DNA of 64,000 nucleotides from Archangium violaceum. GTDB lineage: Bacteria; Myxococcota; Myxococcia; Myxococcales; Myxococcaceae. The translations under genes were made by a program, and so were the position numbers. The stretch lies in NCBI RefSeq assembly GCF_016887565.1, contig NZ_CP069396.1:11886001-11950000 (forward strand), in the 5' to 3' direction. This document shows, in pieces, positions 35,348-45,602 of the stretch; within the stretch, counting starts at the first letter, position 1; the number at the start of each line of letters is the position of its first letter. Below the pieces are notes generated by a model. The model was not told the origin of the DNA and made no database searches. It saw only the letters and a list, made by a program, of their open reading frames with translations.

Positions 35348-36133
35348 ATGCACGCCCCCCTGCTCGTGGTGCTCCACTTCCTCCTCGGTTCTTCCGGGGA
35401 CACGCCACGCCCCTCAAAGCCTTTCACGGCGATGACCTACAACGTCCTCTATGACGCACCGGCGGAGGACATCGAGAAGTCGCTCGACGTCATCGAGCGG
35501 GAAAAGCCAGACATCCTCTGCCTGCGCGAGCTGACGCCAGCCTTCGCCACCGCCTTCCGCAAGCGGCTCGGCAAGGAGCTCCCGCACACCGTCCTCATGC
35601 CGAGAAAGGGCACGTGGGGCGTGGGCATCGCGAGCCGGCATCCCCTGTCACGCGCCGAGCGCTTCCCCGAGAAGCCCCACCGGCTGCCCGGCCTGGAGGC
35701 GGACGTGAGACTCGGCGGGCGCGAGCTCGGGGTGGTGTGCGTGCACCTCATGGCCGCCGGGGCGAAGCACAAGAAGTCCGATGGTCTCCTGGAGTCCATG
35801 GAGAAGAACGCGGAGCTGCGCGAGAAACAGGGCAAGGCGCTGATGGAACGCTACGCGGACGAGAAGAAACCCCTGCTGCTGCTCGGGGACATGAACGAGG
35901 GCCGTCAGGCCGCCGCGATGAAGGCCTTCGCCGCCGCGGGCTTCATCCACTCCTGCGACGGGCCGGACTCCTCCTGTGGCCCCACGTGGCCCGGGGCGAA
36001 CACCGCCCTGCCCTCGGTGGTGGAGATCGACCACATCCTCGGGCGCGGCCTCACCTTCTCCGAGGCCCGGGTGCTGCGCTCGGGTGGCTCGGACCACTAC
36101 CCCGTCCGCACGTTCTTCCACTTCGAGAAGTGA
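35348..36133 (+). CDS. exported endonuclease/exonuclease/phosphatase family protein
   Basis: A 261-residue protein from ATG 35348 with only a short AGG site. The first 17 residues are a poor but plausible signal sequence. The EEP-fold markers are present: TYNVLYD (about 30), an E after LRE (about 60), GDMNEGR (about 180) and the C-terminal SDHYPVRTFF. These bind the metal and attack phosphodiesters in nucleic acids or phosphoinositides. The presence of several members of this family in myxobacteria makes the substrate uncertain. It is the only gene between the URC cluster and the metalloprotease. Confidence 0.8.
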   Translation: MHAPLLVVLHFLLGSSGDTPRPSKPFTAMTYNVLYDAPAEDIEKSLDVIEREKPDILCLRELTPAFATAFRKRLGKELPHTVLMPRKGTWGVGIASRHPLSRAERFPEKPHRLPGLEADVRLGGRELGVVCVHLMAAGAKHKKSDGLLESMEKNAELREKQGKALMERYADEKKPLLLLGDMNEGRQAAAMKAFAAAGFIHSCDGPDSSCGPTWPGANTALPSVVEIDHILGRGLTFSEARVLRSGGSDHYPVRTFFHFEK

Positions 36134-36300
36134 AGAAGCGCGCGGCAGGAGACGGCCCGGGCCGCTCCAAAGACGAGCCCCCAGCAGCCTGGCGTACGGG
36201 CGAGTCCTCTCCATGAACGCTCGCGGGACCGCCCATGGCACGAGCACCTCGCTTGGTGCCAGGGCACCGGCTCCGCTAGCCTCGGGGCCCTCGAGCCCCT

Positions 36301-38535
36301 ATGACCTCCGACCGACTCCTCGGCGAGCCCCGCGCCGCCCGCCTCGTGGCCCTCGTGTTGCTCAACAGCTTCCTCGCCGCGGGCTGCGGCCTGGTGGACC
36401 AGCCCGTGGGAGGCTCGGTCCAGGGACTGCGCGGCACCCTGGTCCTCCAGCTCAACGGTAGCGAGCAGCTGACCGTGAGCAGCGACGGACTCTTCCTCTT
36501 CCCCACGCTGCTCGAGCCCGGCACCCCCTACCAGGTCTCGGTCCTCACCCAGCCCCGCGGACAGACCTGCGAGGTGACGCAGGGCAGTGGAGACATCGGT
36601 GACGAGCCCGCCACCCACGTCAAGGTGGCCTGCCAGGACCTGCGCTACGGCATCGGCGTGACGGTGTCGCAGCTCACGGGGCCGCTGGTGCTGCAGAACA
36701 ACGGCACCGACCTGCTCACCGTCACGGCCAACGGCACCTACACCTTCCCTGGCCGCCTGATCTCGGGCGAGGCCTACAAGGTCACCGTCCGCACCCATCC
36801 CGAGGGCAGCACCTGCGTGGTGGAGGGCGGCAAGGGCACCATGGACGCCGCGGACGTGATGAACATCCTCGTCACCTGCGGTCCGGGCATCCGGGTGGGC
36901 GGCACCTTCACCTACGACCATGTGCCCACGCGCCACGGGCCGACCGGCTCGGGGCTCGACTACGAGAACACGAAGGCGCGTCCGGTGCGCCGGGCGTTGG
37001 TGCAGGTCGTGGAGCAGCCCTCGGGCACCGTGCTCGCCAGCACGCTGACGAGCGACAACGGGACGTACTCCATGAGCCTGCCGGGCTCGCAACCCTACGT
37101 GGTCCGCGTCTACGCCGGCTCGGCCGTGACGGACTACCAGCCGGACGGCATCGGCCAGGACGACTGCAAGGGCGCCGCGTGGGAGGTGCACGTCGTGGAC
37201 AACACCCGGGAGCAGGCCCGCTACGCGATGCAGTCCGACACCTTCACGGGCTCCAACCTCGATGCCGACATGCACGCCGGAGTCGCTCACGGCACGTCCG
37301 GCTATACCGACCGCACCGGCGCGCCCTTCGCCCTGCTGGACACCCTGGTGAGCGCCATGGAGCGCGTGTGCACCGCCGACCCGAAGATGGCCCTCCCCCT
37401 GCTGCGGGCCAACTGGAGCCCCAACAACACCGACGAGTCGGGGGAGACCTCGACCGGCGCCATCGGCACCTCGCACTACACGCGCAGCAAGGACGGCGTC
37501 TCCAACCTCTTCATCCTCGGCCAGGAGGGCGTGGACACCGACGAGTACGACGACCACGTCGTCGCGCACGAGTTCGGCCACTTCCTGGAGGATCGGCTCT
37601 ACCGCTCGGACAGCATCGGCGGCTCGCACTCGTCGGCTCAGTCCCTGGTGCCCACGGTCGCCTTCGGCGAGGGGTATGGCAATGCCTTCTCCGGCATGAC
37701 CTTCAACGATCCGGTGTACGTGGACACCTCCGGCAGGAAGCAGGGCTCGGGCTTCACCATCCCGGTGGCCGTGACGCCGAGTGGAGATGACCGGGGCGTG
37801 TACAGCGAGACGAGCGTCCAGTTCTTCCTCTGGAGCCTGTACGAAAGCCGTGACTCCGTGGCGCGCAGCGGCAGCTACGACCGCATCCACGACGTGCTGC
37901 GCAACGCGCACCGGACGCAGCCGGCCTTCACCACCGTGCACACCTTCGCGGCCGCGTACAACCAGCGCTACGGCGCCTCGGCCGAGGGCCTGCGCGACCT
38001 GTGGGAGCGTACGCTCGACACGCCCTACGACTCGCTGTGCGCCGGCCGATGCAGGGGCAGCGGGGACACGGCCGACCTCTTCGACGTCGACAATGACATC
38101 GGCGCGCACTACGCGGAGGGCGCCGCGGGAGCGCGCGGCTACCCCACGGACTCCTTCAACTATCAATCGGCGGAGTTCTGGCGCATGTACCGGGTGCTGG
38201 CCTCTGGAGCCAACACGCCCACCGCCCACGACCGGACGGACGCCGGTGGCTACAACTACGCCTACAACAAGTTCGGCTACAACCGCTGGTACCGCTTCAC
38301 CGCCACGGGCACGCGCACCACGGTGAGCCTCTCCGACCTCCGCGGCGGCGCCACGTGCGAGCAGGACGTGCTCGACTTCTACATCTACGGTGGCGGCGAG
38401 TTCGTCACCTCCGCGGCGACCGAGCAGGGTTGTGAGCAGACGACGTTCGACTCAGTGCCCGGCACCGAGTACGTGCTCGACATCGAGGGCTACGAGTCCG
38501 AGGTGACCGGCTGGACCGTGACCATCACCCCGTGA
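36301..38535 (+). CDS. lipoprotein with HExxH metalloprotease-like domain
   Basis: A 744-residue lipoprotein from ATG 36301, lipobox FLAAGC (about residue 30). Residues 35-105 and 110-200 are two similar beta domains (LRGTLVLQLNGSEQL and LTGPLVLQNNGTDLL openings). A carboxypeptidase-regulatory-like beta domain follows (about 220-300). The catalytic part (about 330-620) holds HEFGHFLEDRL (about 424) and a downstream GEGYGNAFSG segment, a gluzincin/minigluzincin-like zinc site. The C-terminus is a further beta sandwich with Cys pairs. Likely a surface peptidase; substrate unknown. The next gene is close behind. Confidence 0.85.
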   Translation: MTSDRLLGEPRAARLVALVLLNSFLAAGCGLVDQPVGGSVQGLRGTLVLQLNGSEQLTVSSDGLFLFPTLLEPGTPYQVSVLTQPRGQTCEVTQGSGDIGDEPATHVKVACQDLRYGIGVTVSQLTGPLVLQNNGTDLLTVTANGTYTFPGRLISGEAYKVTVRTHPEGSTCVVEGGKGTMDAADVMNILVTCGPGIRVGGTFTYDHVPTRHGPTGSGLDYENTKARPVRRALVQVVEQPSGTVLASTLTSDNGTYSMSLPGSQPYVVRVYAGSAVTDYQPDGIGQDDCKGAAWEVHVVDNTREQARYAMQSDTFTGSNLDADMHAGVAHGTSGYTDRTGAPFALLDTLVSAMERVCTADPKMALPLLRANWSPNNTDESGETSTGAIGTSHYTRSKDGVSNLFILGQEGVDTDEYDDHVVAHEFGHFLEDRLYRSDSIGGSHSSAQSLVPTVAFGEGYGNAFSGMTFNDPVYVDTSGRKQGSGFTIPVAVTPSGDDRGVYSETSVQFFLWSLYESRDSVARSGSYDRIHDVLRNAHRTQPAFTTVHTFAAAYNQRYGASAEGLRDLWERTLDTPYDSLCAGRCRGSGDTADLFDVDNDIGAHYAEGAAGARGYPTDSFNYQSAEFWRMYRVLASGANTPTAHDRTDAGGYNYAYNKFGYNRWYRFTATGTRTTVSLSDLRGGATCEQDVLDFYIYGGGEFVTSAATEQGCEQTTFDSVPGTEYVLDIEGYESEVTGWTVTITP

Positions 38536-38561
38536 GTGACACCCGGAAGGAACTCCACGAC

Positions 38562-39137
38562 ATGCGAACCCCCGTGCTCATCGCGACGCTGGCCCTCGGC
38601 TGCGCGGCCGCCTCCCCCGCCGAGGCCCACAAGCCCTCCACCCCGGAGGCCTCCGCTCCCGCGGCGCGCCCCGCCACTCCCGCGCCCAAGGCGGACCGGA
38701 AGGCGGAGCCCTGGAATGGAGGCAAGGCCCGGCCTCCCTTCACCCTGCGCGCCACCCCTCATGGCACCGTGAAGGCGCAGACGCCGCTCACCCTCGTGGC
38801 CACCATCGTCCCGGAGCAGACCTGCACCTCGCTGAGCACGCGCGTGCGCGGCGCGGAGGGGGTCGTGGTGCAGGGCACCGAGAAGCAGCACCCCACCTGC
38901 GAGCCGGGTCAGCCGGCCATCCACGAGGTCACCGTGACGGTGCCCCCGGGCGTCTCCGGCCATGCCGTCGTGGACGTGCGGATGGAGGTGCAGGGCCGCG
39001 TCTACGAGTCCTCGCAGTCCATCCCCCTGAGCGCCGAGGGCGCGTCCCAGTCGAGCAAGCCGCAGCCGGGCACGGTGGAGCGGGACGAGAGCGGAGGAAA
39101 GGTCATCATCCTCCGCCCCTCGAAGAAGGAGCAGTAG
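38562..39137 (+). CDS. exported beta-rich protein of unknown function
   Basis: A 191-residue protein; ATG 38562 is chosen for its GGAAGGAA site and its signal peptide MRTPVLIATLALGCAAASPAEA. A GTG at 38532 would overlap the previous stop. After a Pro/Ala-rich linker (to about 65) comes one Ig-like beta domain (about 70-165) with one Cys pair and a charged tail ending RPSKKEQ. It resembles no named family to me. It is probably co-transcribed with the metalloprotease. Confidence 0.65.
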   Translation: MRTPVLIATLALGCAAASPAEAHKPSTPEASAPAARPATPAPKADRKAEPWNGGKARPPFTLRATPHGTVKAQTPLTLVATIVPEQTCTSLSTRVRGAEGVVVQGTEKQHPTCEPGQPAIHEVTVTVPPGVSGHAVVDVRMEVQGRVYESSQSIPLSAEGASQSSKPQPGTVERDESGGKVIILRPSKKEQ

Positions 39138-39140
39138 CCG

Positions 39141-41417
39141 CTACCCGCGAAAGGAGCCCTCGGAGCGCCCGTCCGCGGCCCGCCCCGGTCGCGGCCTCGA
39201 GGGCCTCTCCGCGTCCGCCACCAGCGCGCGCACCGTGTCGAGCTCCACCGGCTTGACGAGGTGGGTATCGAAGCCCGCCTCGTGCGAGCGCTGGCGGTCC
39301 GAAGCCTGCCCATAACCGGTGAGCGCCACCAGCATCAGGTCCGCGCCCCCCGGCCGCTGCCTCATCCGGCGCGCCACCTCGTACCCGTCCATCCCCGGCA
39401 GGCCGATGTCGAGGAACACCACGTCGGGGTCCACGCCGCCCACGAGCTCCAGTGCCGCCGGGCCGTCGTGCACCACCGTCACCTGGTGCCCGTCCAGCTC
39501 CAGCACCTCGCCGAGCAGCTCCGCGGCGTCCACGTTGTCGTCCACCACGAGCACGCGGCGGCGCGCGGAGGGCATCTCCCGCTCGGGCCGCGCGTCCTCG
39601 GGCTCCACCGGTACCCGCGCCTCGGGCAGCAGCGGCAGTCGCACCGTGAAGACGCTGCCCCGGCCCACCCCCTCGCTCGCCGCCTCCACGCGCCCGCCGT
39701 GCATCTCCACCAATTGCTTCACCAGGGTCAGCCCCAGGCCCAGTCCGCCCTGCGCCCGGTCCAGTGTGCGCGCCACCTGCATGAAGGGCTCGAAGAGGTG
39801 CGGCAGCGCCTCGGCGGGAATCCCCATCCCCGTGTCCTCCACCCGCACCACCGCCTCGCCTCCCTCACGCGCCAGTGACAGGGTGATGCGGCCACCGCGC
39901 TCCGAGTACTTGGCCGCGTTGTGCAGCAGGTTGGTGAACACCTGCTCCAGACGCACCGGGTCCGCCTCCGTCCACACCGGCACCAGCGGCAGCCGCGCGC
40001 TCAGGGTGTGCGCCCGGGACTCGGAGAAGGGCCGCGCCGCTTCCAGCGCACGCCCCACCGCGGCCACCAGCTCCACCGGGCGCTTCTGCAGCTGAATCTT
40101 CCCCCGCGTCACACGCGACACGTCGAGCAGGTCATCCACCAGCCGCCGCATGTGGTGCACCTGGCGCTCCACCACGTCCCGCTCCCGGCCGATGTCCTGC
40201 CCCTCCTCCAGCTTGCGCTCCATGAGCTGCACGGCGGTGAGCACCGGGGCCAGGGGGTTGCGCAGCTCGTGGGCGAGCATGGCCAGGAAGTCGTCCTTGC
40301 GCCGGTCCGCCTCGCGCAACTGCTCCTCCACGCGCGCCCGCTCGCCGAGAGCCACCCGCAGCCCGTCCGCGCTCCGCTCCGCCTCTCGACGCGCGCGCAC
40401 CTGCGCGAGCGACATGAAGAAGAACGCCAGGCTCACCAGCACGCCCGCCATCGACACGGGCAGCACCAGTCGCCCCGCGGCCGTCTCGGTGAAGACGGGC
40501 AGCGAGGCGAAGGTCAGCGTCCAGGGACGCCCCGCCACGGTGAGCCGGGTGGTGGTGGTGAACATGGGCGCGTCCGGCAGGGGCCTCGCGCCGGACGAGC
40601 GGTGCAACAGGTTCTCTGGGTCCACCGCCGGGCCGTCGTAGAGCTCGAAGGCCACGCGCGGCTGCCGCTCGGTACCGAAGATGCCGCGCAGCAGGTCACC
40701 CGCGCGGAAGGGGCTGTAGACGAAGCCGACGAGCTCCTCGCGCCGTCCCTCCACCGTGGCCGGCACGCGGCCGCCGCGGTAGACGGGCAGGTACAGCAGG
40801 AAGCCCGCCTGCTTCTCCTCGTGAATCTCCTGCTTGAGCGTCACCTTGGCGGTGAGGGCGGGCCGCCCCGTGTCCCGAGCCCGCGCCATGGCCTCCCGGC
40901 GGGTGGGCTCGGAGTACATGTTGTAGCCCATGGCCGCCTGGTTCCTCGCGTCGCGCGGCTCCAGGAAGACGATGGAGTGGAGCTCGTCCCCTGGAACCTC
41001 CGGCCACACGTGGAAGTCCGGCTGAGCCCCCTTCGTCCGAGCCCAGTGCTCCACTTCGGGACGCTCCTGGGGCGAGAAGCGGCGGGAGAAGCCGATGCCC
41101 TGGATGCCCGGGTATTGGATCTGCACCCGCAGGAGCTGGACGAACTCGGAGAACTCGGTTGGCGTCACGTCGTGCTGGGTGGCGAACAGGCCCTCGGTGC
41201 CCTCGAGCAGCGCGACATAGGTATCCAGCCGGCGCTGGATGCGGTCGGACGCCGCCTGCACCAGGTTCTCGAAGCGCGCCTCGTCCCTTGCCCGCACGTT
41301 GGCCTTCAGCAGCAGGCTCACACCGCACGTGAGCAGCAGGGACAGGGCGAACACGGCCCAGGGCATGAGGTGGCGAGGGAGCCGGCGCAGGACGGGATGG
41401 CGAAGGAGTTTCTTCAC
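39141..41417 (-). CDS. CHASE-domain hybrid histidine kinase
   Basis: A 758-residue membrane kinase from GTG 41417 (no clear Shine-Dalgarno). Transmembrane helices at about 20-37 and 317-338 frame an outer CHASE sensor domain (about 45-305, with [13 protein letters not shown] and [25 protein letters not shown] segments). Then HisKA with H383 (LAHELRNP), HATPase (about 480-600, [20 protein letters not shown]) and a C-terminal receiver (about 630-745, [22 protein letters not shown] near LVKPVEL). CHASE domains bind small ligands outside the inner membrane. The output receiver may feed a phosphotransfer protein elsewhere. It converges on the plus-strand gene at 38562. Confidence 0.95.
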   Translation of the reverse strand: MKKLLRHPVLRRLPRHLMPWAVFALSLLLTCGVSLLLKANVRARDEARFENLVQAASDRIQRRLDTYVALLEGTEGLFATQHDVTPTEFSEFVQLLRVQIQYPGIQGIGFSRRFSPQERPEVEHWARTKGAQPDFHVWPEVPGDELHSIVFLEPRDARNQAAMGYNMYSEPTRREAMARARDTGRPALTAKVTLKQEIHEEKQAGFLLYLPVYRGGRVPATVEGRREELVGFVYSPFRAGDLLRGIFGTERQPRVAFELYDGPAVDPENLLHRSSGARPLPDAPMFTTTTRLTVAGRPWTLTFASLPVFTETAAGRLVLPVSMAGVLVSLAFFFMSLAQVRARREAERSADGLRVALGERARVEEQLREADRRKDDFLAMLAHELRNPLAPVLTAVQLMERKLEEGQDIGRERDVVERQVHHMRRLVDDLLDVSRVTRGKIQLQKRPVELVAAVGRALEAARPFSESRAHTLSARLPLVPVWTEADPVRLEQVFTNLLHNAAKYSERGGRITLSLAREGGEAVVRVEDTGMGIPAEALPHLFEPFMQVARTLDRAQGGLGLGLTLVKQLVEMHGGRVEAASEGVGRGSVFTVRLPLLPEARVPVEPEDARPEREMPSARRRVLVVDDNVDAAELLGEVLELDGHQVTVVHDGPAALELVGGVDPDVVFLDIGLPGMDGYEVARRMRQRPGGADLMLVALTGYGQASDRQRSHEAGFDTHLVKPVELDTVRALVADAERPSRPRPGRAADGRSEGSFRG

Positions 41418-41600
41418 GAGTGGGCGAGTGGAGAACGCACCAGCGGAGCCCTCTCCATCCTCGCCCGCTGGTGAACGCCCCTCTGCCCTCCCGGGCGGTC
41501 TCGTTGCTCGCGCTCCAGGGGGTCCCTAGCTTGTTCGGGTCGGGTCGCTTGGGACGGCACACCGACGTGGGCTGCCCGGTGGGGAGGACTGGGGGATGTC

Positions 41601-44600
41601 ATGCCAGACAACACCGGTCGGAACGAAGGCAGAGATTCCCTGGACATCGGGTTCGAGGACTCGGACTTCGGCGACGAGCTGGCGCGGGCCGTCGCCGGTG
41701 GCCCCTCCCTGTTGCGCCTCCCGACGCAGGGCGAGCAGTTGGGAGGACCGGACGGCCGTCGCTTCCAGATTCTCGAGCAGCTGGGCGGCGGCTCCATGGG
41801 CCGGGTGTTCCGTGCCTGGGACACGCGGCTGAGACGCGAGGTGGCGCTCAAGTTCCTGCTCCCCCGCTCCCACCTGGGGGATGAGGAGCTCGCCTCGATG
41901 CTGCAGCAGGAGGCCCGTGCCATCGCGCAGCTCGCCCACGCCAACATCGTCCGCCTCTTCGACACCTCCGAGTGGACCGGCGCACCCTGGGAGCCGCGCA
42001 TCCCCTTCCTCATCATGGAGTGTCTGGAGGGAGAGTCGCTCTCGTCGGTGCTGCGGCGGGAACAGCGGTTGGAGCCCCGGCGCGCCCTGGAGATCATGTC
42101 TGGCATCGCCGACGGGCTGGCCCACGCCCACGAGCACCACGTCATCCACCGCGACATGAAGCCGAGCAATGTCTTCCTCACCCGGCAGGGTGAGGTGAAG
42201 CTGCTCGATTTCGGCCTGGCATGGTTGCTGGAAGAGGGGGCCGCTCCAGGCTTCCTCGACCTGCCCAGCGCTGGCACGCCGGCCTACATGGCGCCAGAAC
42301 AGTGGCGGAGCGAGCACCAGGACGAGCGCACCGACATCTGGTCCGCCGGAGTCGTGCTGTACGAGATGCTCACCGGCACCCTCCCCTACCCGACCACCAC
42401 CATCCCCGAGTTGCGTGCGCGGGTGCTCTCCGACGAGCCCATCCCACCCGCGCGCGAGCACCGCCCGGAGCTGCCCCGGGAGGTGGAGCCCCTGCTGGCC
42501 ACGCTGCTGGCCAAGGCCCCCGAGCGGCGCTACCAGACGGCGCAGGAGCTCGTGGAGGAGCTGCGCGAGCTGACCGAGCGGCTCGGCTACCACGGAAGGA
42601 GACCGCGCACCGTGGCCGCCGAGCGCCGGCAGGTGACGCTCGTGTCCTGTCAGTTGAGCGGACTGGCCGGGCTGGCGGAAGCGCTGGACACCGAGGGGAT
42701 GGGCGAGTTGGAGGATGCCTTCCAACAGCGATGCGCGGAGCTCGTCCAGCTGCGGGGCGGCTCCATCGCCCTGTACCTCGGTGACGAGGTGCTGGCCTGC
42801 TTCGGCTACCCGGTGGCGCGCGAGGAGGACTCGGAGCACGCCGTCCAGGTGGGACTGGTCCTGGTGCGGGACATCCCCGCGTTCCTTCAGCGTAAGCTGC
42901 CGCAACTGCCTCCGGGCGTCCTGGCCCCGCGGGTGGGCATCCACACGGACCAGATGACGCTGGGCGAGCATCCCCGGGAGCAGGGAGGCCAGGCGCTGCT
43001 CCTCCAGGGCGAGGCCCCGAAGGTGGCCACCTGGCTGGCGGAGCAGGCCGAGCCCCACACCGTCGTCCTCAGCGAGGCCACCTGGGAGCTGGTGCGCGCG
43101 ACGTTCGAGACCGAGGCGCTCGGGTCCCGCCCCTACCGGGGCCTCTCGGGACCGCGGCCCCTGGGCCTCCACCGGGTGCTGCGCGAGCGGCCGACGACGT
43201 TCCGCTTCGAGCGGGCACTCGCCGCCGCCGGAGGCCTCACCCCACTGGTGGGGCGGGAGGACGAGCTGCGGCGGCTCCTCGCGTGCTGGAACGAGGCCCT
43301 GCGGGGAAAGGGCTCCTTCGTCCTCGTCAGCGGAGAGGCGGGCCTCGGCAAATCCCGGCTCATCCAGGAGCTGCACCAGCGGATGGGTGAGGAGCCGCGT
43401 GAGCACTTCCAGGCCCAGTGCTGGCCCCAGTCGAGCACCAGCGCCTTCCACCCCGCCATCGAGGTGCTGCGGCGCCTGTTCCCCTCGCGCGAGCTGTCAC
43501 GGCTGGAGCCAGGCCTGTCCCCCGAACACACCTCGCTCCTCGTCCAGCTCCTCTCACAGCCCCTTCCCGAGGGACTCCCCGCTCCCCAGCTCTCGCCGGA
43601 GTGGCGCAAGGAGCGCACCCTCGAGGCCATCGCGGCACTGCTGGCGCGCGTGGCCCGTGAGCGGCCGGTGCTCGGCGTGGTGGAGGATCTGCACTGGGCG
43701 GACCCCTCCACGCTGGAGCTGCTCGGCTACCTCCTGGAGCGGGTGGAGAAGGAGCGCGTCCTCTTCGTCCTCAGCGCCCGGCCCGACTTCCACCCCACCT
43801 GGCCCCGCCGCCCCTGGATGCACACGCTCACGCTGGAGCGGCTGCCACCGGAGCTCACCGCGGCCCTGGTGCGCGAGTCCGCCCACGGCCATGCGCTGCC
43901 TCCGGCGCTGGTCGAACAGCTCGTGGCCCGGACGGACGGCGTCCCCCTCTTCGTGGAGGAGATGACGCGCATGGTGCTGGAGCATGGGACGCCCGGCTCC
44001 ATCCCCATCACCCTCAACGAGCTGCTGCTGGCGAGGTTGGACCTGCTGCCCTCCCGGCAGAAGGCGCTGGCCCAGTCCTGCGCGGCGCTCGGGCGAGGCT
44101 TCTCGCACGCGCTGCTGACCGCGCTGACGCGGCAGAGGCAGAGTCCCGCCTCGCTGCGGCGCGATCTGGAAGGCCTGGTGGCCGCCGGGGTGCTGCAACC
44201 CCGCACCGAGGGCGACGGGCCCGGCTACCAGTTCCGCCATGCCCTCCTGCAGGACGCGGCGTGGCGCTCCCTGCCGCTCGGAGCGCGCCGGCGGCTCCAC
44301 CAGCGCATCACCCAGGCCCTGCTGGAGCAGTCCCCCGAGGTGGCGGAGGCACAACCGGAGCTGCTCGCCCACCACTTCACCGAGGCCGGCGAGTACGCCC
44401 GGGCCCTGCCGTACTGGGAGCGGGCGGGACACGGCGCCAGCCTGCGCTCGGCCAACCAGGAGGCGGTGAGCCACTTCCGGCAGGCACTGCGGATGCTGCG
44501 CCTGTTGCCCGAGGAGCCGCGACGGCGCGAGCAGGAGCTGCGGCTGCTCATCGCCCTGGGGACGCCGCTGGCCCAGGTGCAGGGCTACCGCTCGGAGGAG

Positions 44601-45593
44601 GTGGAGCGGACGTACACGCGGGCGCGCGAGCTCATCCACCAGGTGGGCGAGGCGCTGCCGCGGCTGCGGCTGTCGTACTTCGGGCTCTTCGCCTACTTCT
44701 TCTCGCGGGCGGAGTACACGCTGGCGCACGAGCTCGCCGAGCAGCTCGTGGCCCGGGGCGAGCGCCACCAGGATGGGGAGCTGCTCGCCCTGGGGCACCG
44801 GATGATGGCGGTGGACTGCTTCATCTGGGGACACATGCCCGCGGCGCTGAAGCACGTGGAGAAGACACTGGCGTGCTCGGAGCTGCCGCTCGAGGAACAG
44901 CGGGCCATGGCCGAGACGCAGTGGATCAACCCACGCGCCACGGCGCTGGCCATCGGGGCGATGGTGCACTCGGTGCTCGGCCGGGAGGAGGAGGCGCGCC
45001 AGTACAGCCGGGAGGCGCTGGAGCTGGCGCGGCGCATCGGCCACGCGCACACATCCGCCAGCGTGCTGACGTACCTGGCCGTGGCCTGCCAGCTGCGGGG
45101 CGAGGCGGAGTGCGCCATGGAGTGGTCCGAGGAGGCCATCTCGCTCTCCAACGAGCACGGGTTCCGCGCCTGGAGGGTCTGGTCCACGCTCATCCGCATC
45201 TGGGCCCTGTCGGAGACGGGGGACACGAAGGGAAGACTGGCGCTCATGCGCGAGGCCATGCGGGGCTGGGAGGAACCGGGCATCCGCGCCGGCCAGCGGC
45301 ACCACGACCTCGGACTGCTGGCGGGCCTGTACCTCAAGCTGGGGCAGCCCCGCGAGGCGCTGGAGCTCACCACCGAGGGGCTGGAGCGGGCCAAGAAGTC
45401 GGGAGAGCACTTCTACGAGGCCGAGCTGCACCGGCTGCGCGGAGAGGCCCTGCGGGCGCTCGGCCACGAGCCGGAGGCACGCGAGTGCTTCCTGCGCGCC
45501 GTGAAGGTGGCCCGGGAGCAGGGGGCCTCCGCCTTCGAGCGGCGGGCCCTGCACGAGCTGGGAGTGCTCCCTTCGGAACAGCCCCCGGCGTAG
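41601..45593 (+). CDS. Ser/Thr kinase - cyclase-like - AAA ATPase - TPR fusion
   Basis: A 1330-residue protein from ATG 41601, with GGGAGG upstream. An active-looking Ser/Thr kinase (about 53-333) has the Gly loop LGGGSMG, K in ALKFL, HRDMKPSN and DFG. A class III cyclase fold follows (about 337-517) in which the first metal Asp is replaced (VSCQLSG), while the second is kept (YLGDEVLACFG). An AAA/NACHT-like ATPase (about 542-883, VSGEAGLGKSRL; VVEDLHWAD) and TPR-like helices to the end complete it. The layout equals proteins called 'TOMM system kinase/cyclase', but no azole-peptide synthesis genes are nearby. Confidence 0.92.
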   Translation: MPDNTGRNEGRDSLDIGFEDSDFGDELARAVAGGPSLLRLPTQGEQLGGPDGRRFQILEQLGGGSMGRVFRAWDTRLRREVALKFLLPRSHLGDEELASMLQQEARAIAQLAHANIVRLFDTSEWTGAPWEPRIPFLIMECLEGESLSSVLRREQRLEPRRALEIMSGIADGLAHAHEHHVIHRDMKPSNVFLTRQGEVKLLDFGLAWLLEEGAAPGFLDLPSAGTPAYMAPEQWRSEHQDERTDIWSAGVVLYEMLTGTLPYPTTTIPELRARVLSDEPIPPAREHRPELPREVEPLLATLLAKAPERRYQTAQELVEELRELTERLGYHGRRPRTVAAERRQVTLVSCQLSGLAGLAEALDTEGMGELEDAFQQRCAELVQLRGGSIALYLGDEVLACFGYPVAREEDSEHAVQVGLVLVRDIPAFLQRKLPQLPPGVLAPRVGIHTDQMTLGEHPREQGGQALLLQGEAPKVATWLAEQAEPHTVVLSEATWELVRATFETEALGSRPYRGLSGPRPLGLHRVLRERPTTFRFERALAAAGGLTPLVGREDELRRLLACWNEALRGKGSFVLVSGEAGLGKSRLIQELHQRMGEEPREHFQAQCWPQSSTSAFHPAIEVLRRLFPSRELSRLEPGLSPEHTSLLVQLLSQPLPEGLPAPQLSPEWRKERTLEAIAALLARVARERPVLGVVEDLHWADPSTLELLGYLLERVEKERVLFVLSARPDFHPTWPRRPWMHTLTLERLPPELTAALVRESAHGHALPPALVEQLVARTDGVPLFVEEMTRMVLEHGTPGSIPITLNELLLARLDLLPSRQKALAQSCAALGRGFSHALLTALTRQRQSPASLRRDLEGLVAAGVLQPRTEGDGPGYQFRHALLQDAAWRSLPLGARRRLHQRITQALLEQSPEVAEAQPELLAHHFTEAGEYARALPYWERAGHGASLRSANQEAVSHFRQALRMLRLLPEEPRRREQELRLLIALGTPLAQVQGYRSEEVERTYTRARELIHQVGEALPRLRLSYFGLFAYFFSRAEYTLAHELAEQLVARGERHQDGELLALGHRMMAVDCFIWGHMPAALKHVEKTLACSELPLEEQRAMAETQWINPRATALAIGAMVHSVLGREEEARQYSREALELARRIGHAHTSASVLTYLAVACQLRGEAECAMEWSEEAISLSNEHGFRAWRVWSTLIRIWALSETGDTKGRLALMREAMRGWEEPGIRAGQRHHDLGLLAGLYLKLGQPREALELTTEGLERAKKSGEHFYEAELHRLRGEALRALGHEPEARECFLRAVKVAREQGASAFERRALHELGVLPSEQPPA

Positions 45594-45602
45594 CGGCACT
45601 CT

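Noticed and set aside
36097-38229. 710-codon minus-strand frame opposite the metalloprotease lipoprotein
   Set aside because: No start context, low-complexity composition, antisense to a gene with lipobox and HExxH motif.
41601-45593. Calling this locus a TOMM (azole peptide) biosynthetic cluster
   Set aside because: Only the kinase/cyclase fusion is present; no cyclodehydratase, dehydrogenase or precursor peptide was found.
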